Below, in pieces: positions 33,860-36,453 of a stretch of 36,453 nt of DNA. The translations under genes and the position numbers were made by a program. Origin of the DNA: an uncultured Paraprevotella sp. (GTDB lineage: Bacteria > Bacteroidota > Bacteroidia > Bacteroidales > Bacteroidaceae); contig CAMWUI010000030.1 in assembly GCA_947177395.1 (NCBI GenBank), positions 1 through 36,453 of the forward strand. Reading direction: 5' to 3'. The stretch's first letter is position 1. Each line of letters starts with the position of its first letter. The notes beneath the pieces were generated by a model. It saw nothing but the letters and a program-made list of their open reading frames with translations. It did not search any database and was not told the DNA's origin.

Positions 33860-35014
33860 TCAATGCCCGACCGCTTTCTTATAGCATCGACGATGCTTGT
33901 GTACCTCGGCCTCCAGATAAGCCCACTGCCCCTGACTCTTTTCATTGGTTTCCAACTGCGGATGGGTTTCTGCTGTCTTGAAACCCATCTGCTGATAGAC
34001 AGGTATCAAATCTGCGAAAATCATAGCATTCACTCCCTTGTTTTGATATTCAGGCAAGACGGCTACGAGCAACATATCGGCGATATCGGAATGCTTGATA
34101 AACAGAGCCTTCAACAGATGTATCCACCCAAAGGGAAACAGCCTGGCTTTTGCCTTCTGAATGGCCCTTGAAAGAGAAGGCATACCTACTCCCATAGCCA
34201 CGGGTTCGCCGTCGGCCGTCTCGATAACGGTAAGCAGGCGCAGGTCGATAAGCGGCAGATACATATTTACATACTGGTCTATCTGCCGTTCATTCATTTT
34301 GGTATAACCGAACAGGGGCGCATACGCCTCATTTACTACATGGAAGATGCGGTAAGCATACCCTCCACGCCGGATTTCCCTGACATTCCGGAATTTCCTC
34401 ACGCGCAGACCATACCGCCCGGCACTGATTTCCGCTACACGAAAATACTTGTCCATACGGGCCTCATGCCCAGGCGTGGGTACCGTGATTTTCCGTTCCA
34501 CCCAGTCCACTTCTTTCTCATATCCCAAACGCTCCATGTGAAGAGGATAATAAGGATAATTGTAAATGGTAGCCATAGTGCTCAACTGGTCATATCCTCC
34601 CGTAAGCATTCCCTCGGGATCCATGTCCGTAAACCCGAGCGGTCCTTCAAGCGCCTCCATCCCTTTCTCACGCGCCCACGCTTCCGCGGTGTCCATGAGA
34701 GCACGGCTCACCTCCGGATCGTCTATGAAGTCTATCCATCCGAACCGGGCATTCTTCGTGCCCCACGTTTCATTAGCCTTGTGATTGATGATAACAGCCA
34801 CACGACCCACAATTCGCCCGTCGCGCAGTGCCAGAAAAAAATCAGCCTCACAGAACTCAAACGCAGCGTTCTTCTTCGGGTTAAACGTATCCAGCGTGTC
34901 CTCCAGAAAATCAGGCACGGCATAAGGACAATCTTTATATAATTCGTAATTGAAACGGATGAAAGATTTCAGCTCCCGCCGACCACTCACCCGCTTTATC
35001 GTTATGGCAGACAT
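33860..35014 (-). CDS. GNAT-fold acetyltransferase-like protein
   Basis: 384 residues. N-terminal part (MSAITIKRVSGRRELKSFIR, FFLALRDGRIVGRVAVIINH) and C-terminal part (DMLLVAVLPEYQNKGVNAMI, like the acetyl-CoA-binding Q/RxxG/A loop) look like a duplicated GNAT fold. A conserved middle reads GPLGFTDMDPEGML. Such proteins are widespread in Bacteroidetes and other bacteria and usually annotated only as N-acetyltransferases. No substrate is suggested by the sequence. First gene of the operon with parE, coaD and the S41 protease. Unusually for this group it has a strong Shine-Dalgarno AGGAGG (35022-35027, minus strand) before the ATG, and a TATCTTTG promoter element. Confidence 0.85.
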   Translation of the reverse strand: MSAITIKRVSGRRELKSFIRFNYELYKDCPYAVPDFLEDTLDTFNPKKNAAFEFCEADFFLALRDGRIVGRVAVIINHKANETWGTKNARFGWIDFIDDPEVSRALMDTAEAWAREKGMEALEGPLGFTDMDPEGMLTGGYDQLSTMATIYNYPYYPLHMERLGYEKEVDWVERKITVPTPGHEARMDKYFRVAEISAGRYGLRVRKFRNVREIRRGGYAYRIFHVVNEAYAPLFGYTKMNERQIDQYVNMYLPLIDLRLLTVIETADGEPVAMGVGMPSLSRAIQKAKARLFPFGWIHLLKALFIKHSDIADMLLVAVLPEYQNKGVNAMIFADLIPVYQQMGFKTAETHPQLETNEKSQGQWAYLEAEVHKHRRCYKKAVGH

Positions 35015-35021
35015 TGCATAC

Positions 35022-35027
35022 TCCTCC
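35022..35027 (-). promoter_or_regulatory. Strong Shine-Dalgarno of the GNAT-like gene
   Basis: Minus-strand AGGAGG, 7 nt from the ATG at 35014. Most genes in this window have weak or no SD, so this one stands out and fixes the start codon. Confidence 0.75.
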
Positions 35028-35050
35028 TTAACTTAATATTATGTGAGTTG

Positions 35051-35058
35051 CAAAGATA
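35051..35058 (-). promoter_or_regulatory. Probable -7 element of the GNAT/parE/coaD/S41 operon
   Basis: Minus-strand TATCTTTG, an exact TAnnTTTG match 36 nt from the ATG. No -33 box at standard spacing. Confidence 0.55.
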
Positions 35059-35141
35059 ATCGTTTTTTCCGAATGGCGGAAGCTGAGTCAGAATGAAAAA
35101 AGACACTTTTACACCAACTGATTAAAAAAACGATTAAAAAA

Positions 35142-35173
35142 TTTGTTTAAAAGGCAAAGAATAGATATTTTTG
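35142..35173 (+). promoter_or_regulatory. Complete Bacteroides-type promoter of the ompA-like gene
   Basis: TTTG (35142-35145), 20-nt spacer, TATTTTTG (35166-35173), ATG 41 nt downstream of the -7 box. Near-perfect consensus, in keeping with a highly expressed porin gene. Confidence 0.85.
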
Positions 35174-35214
35174 CTCGACTGATAGATAACTTTAAATATA
35201 ATAATACCCGTTTT

Positions 35215-36306
35215 ATGACAAATTTTAAGACGATTTGCGCGGCTATGGCCCTCGGGGTCGGCCTTTCGGCTCAGGCTGTCGCTCAGGAAACTGACAACAA
35301 GGACTACAAGCCGTATCCTTACATGTTCGTCGGCCTGCAAGGTGGCGTACAGACCACATTCACAGACTACAATGCATTCAAATTGATCCGTCCGACGGCT
35401 TCCGTCTCTTTCGGTAGTTTCTTTACCCCCGTTGTGGGAGCGCGTCTCCATGTCAACGGTCTCTGGAATCAGGGTGGCTTCAAGGGAATTGACGAAAAAT
35501 ACGACTATAAATATGCCACGACAGACGTTGACCTGATGCTGAATCTTACAAATATGTTCGGCAAAAAGCAAGATTACGTGTGCAATGTGATTCTGCTGGG
35601 AGGTATCGGTTTGAATTACGCATGGGACAACGACAACATGACAGCCCTGCGAAACGCAAGCAAGGTGGCGGCTCCCATGGCATGGAAAGACAACCGTCTG
35701 TCACACAACGCCCGTGTAGGCGTGATGCTTGACTTCAATGTATGCAAGCACCTGGGCATCAATCTGGAGATTTCGGCCAACAACCTCTCCGACCGCTACA
35801 ACTCGAAGACCAACAACAAAGATGACTGGCAGGCCACAGCCCAATTGGGTATCGCCTACAAGTTCGGATTCAAGAAGAACGTGAAACCGGCTCCTGTGAG
35901 CGTAACTCCGGTGGCAGACTACAGCGAACAGAAACGTGTTGAAACGGCTGTTGTTTCCAAACCGGAACCCAAACCCGTGGTTGTAAAAGAGGAAGCATTG
36001 AAGGAAACCTTGTTCTATGCTATCCGCGAGAGCGATCCGAACGCAAACAATATTATCAACAAAGTAATTGAATGGGGCAAGAAGTACCCGAACAAGAAGA
36101 TTAGCGTTTCTGGTTATGCAGACAAGGGTACCGGTAACCCGACCATCAACAAGAAATACTCCCAAGAACGTGTTGACAAGGTTGTTTCCCTGCTGAAGAA
36201 AGGCGGTATACCTGAAAAACAGATAGAAACTCAGGCATACGGAGACACGGTTCAGCCTTTTACAGAAAACGACCAGAACCGTTGTGTCATCATCGTAGGC
36301 AAATAA
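35215..36306 (+). CDS. OmpA-family outer-membrane protein
   Basis: 363 residues from the ATG at 35215; the in-frame start upstream lies within the promoter. Signal peptide MTNFKTICAAMALGVGLSAQAVAQ (1-24). An eight-stranded OmpA-like beta-barrel covers about 30-225 (MFVGLQGGVQTTF, YVCNVILLGGIGLNYAW, LGIAYKFGFKK). A Pro/Val/Lys-rich linker covers about 226-260. A peptidoglycan-binding OmpA C-terminal domain covers about 262-363 (KKISVSGYADKGTGNPTINK, YSQERVDKVVSLL, TQAYGD, NRCVIIV). It anchors the outer membrane to the cell wall and is commonly an abundant protein in Bacteroides. Monocistronic, with a strong promoter and a double hairpin terminator. Confidence 0.95.
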   Translation: MTNFKTICAAMALGVGLSAQAVAQETDNKDYKPYPYMFVGLQGGVQTTFTDYNAFKLIRPTASVSFGSFFTPVVGARLHVNGLWNQGGFKGIDEKYDYKYATTDVDLMLNLTNMFGKKQDYVCNVILLGGIGLNYAWDNDNMTALRNASKVAAPMAWKDNRLSHNARVGVMLDFNVCKHLGINLEISANNLSDRYNSKTNNKDDWQATAQLGIAYKFGFKKNVKPAPVSVTPVADYSEQKRVETAVVSKPEPKPVVVKEEALKETLFYAIRESDPNANNIINKVIEWGKKYPNKKISVSGYADKGTGNPTINKKYSQERVDKVVSLLKKGGIPEKQIETQAYGDTVQPFTENDQNRCVIIVGK

Positions 36307-36318
36307 GATAACATTATA

Positions 36319-36348
36319 TTCTCAGTGTCCGACTCCGGATACTGAGAA
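36319..36348 (+). terminator. First hairpin after the ompA-like gene
   Basis: TTCTCAGTGTCC (36319-36330) pairs with GGATACTGAGAA (36337-36348), 12 bp with one G-T pair and a 6-nt loop. It begins 13 nt after the stop. Confidence 0.6.
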
Positions 36349-36350
36349 TA

Positions 36351-36396
36351 AAAAATACCTCCAAAAAGTTTTATCCGACTTTTTGGAGGTATTTTT
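36351..36396. terminator. Second, very long hairpin terminator
   Basis: A perfect 19-bp stem: 36351-36369 (AAAAATACCTCCAAAAAGT) with 36378-36396, loop 8 nt. The arms end in A and T runs, so it can terminate transcription from both directions. It directly follows the first hairpin. Confidence 0.9.
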
Positions 36397-36453
36397 ATGG
36401 CTCAGTCGAAAATTAGTGTGGACAAAGATTTTTCATAATCGGAAGTTATTGCG

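Noticed and set aside
36397-36438. Short ATG frame after the last terminator
   Set aside because: It has 13 codons ending at TAA, starts inside the foot of the hairpin and has no ribosome site.
1-36453. tRNA or rRNA genes and insertion sequences
   Set aside because: No cloverleaf-like sequence, rRNA-like stretch, transposase frame or terminal inverted repeat pair was recognised by reading; a dedicated search could still find a weak case.

Overview
The window is chromosomal DNA from a gut-type Bacteroidales bacterium (Bacteroides or a close relative), moderately GC-rich for that group. This rests on recurrent promoters of the Bacteroides type (TTTG, 19-21 nt, TAnnTTTG, close to start codons), a Bacteroidetes-style animal-type glutaminyl cyclase, DUF3244 and OmpA-family surface proteins, an adjacent xylulokinase/xylose isomerase pair, and a TPR-membrane-HTH regulator. 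The species cannot be named from sequence alone. No rRNA, tRNA, CRISPR array or intact transposon was found.

Layout. 1-196: GC-rich tail of a gene cut by the left edge. 310-2236: exported M48 metalloprotease and dusB on the plus strand. 2223-5943 (minus): a tight operon lrp / C26-M19 fusion peptidase / type II glutaminyl cyclase / sufE, which may link peptide (possibly glutathione) breakdown to sulfur supply. 6076-8493 (minus): three tandem FKBP isomerases, one cytoplasmic, one lipoprotein and one exported, closed by a strong hairpin terminator. 8607-9566: a sirtuin lacking its zinc cysteines, and rubredoxin. 9720-12598: xylB-xylA with its own promoter.

12666-21936 is the accessory part. It holds an AT-rich minus-strand locus: a TPR/TM/coiled-coil/HTH lipoprotein regulator, a small membrane protein, a lipoprotein with a glycine-zipper segment, and a DUF3244 secreted protein. 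Paired TGTCA direct repeats lie in front of it. Next comes about 1.2 kb of non-coding DNA packed with short-period repeats, much of it in a continuing 23-24 bp register. Then follow a decayed C-terminal piece of an outer-membrane barrel gene, an intact outer-membrane barrel gene, and an ATPase/nuclease-like gene with a palindromic operator.

22008-36306 returns to conserved genes. A minus operon encodes a CDF transporter, an extended SDR and an Aur1-like PAP2 enzyme, which is a candidate sphingolipid or phospholipid head-group module. On the plus strand come rnr, then rpoN with a PAP2-like membrane gene. A minus operon carries a GNAT-like protein, parE, coaD and an S41 protease, and the window ends with an OmpA-family porin gene with a textbook promoter and double hairpin terminator.

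The best candidates for something undescribed are the four-gene AT-rich locus with its TGTCA operators, the 23-bp-register repeat tract beside it, and the SDR/Aur1-like operon.
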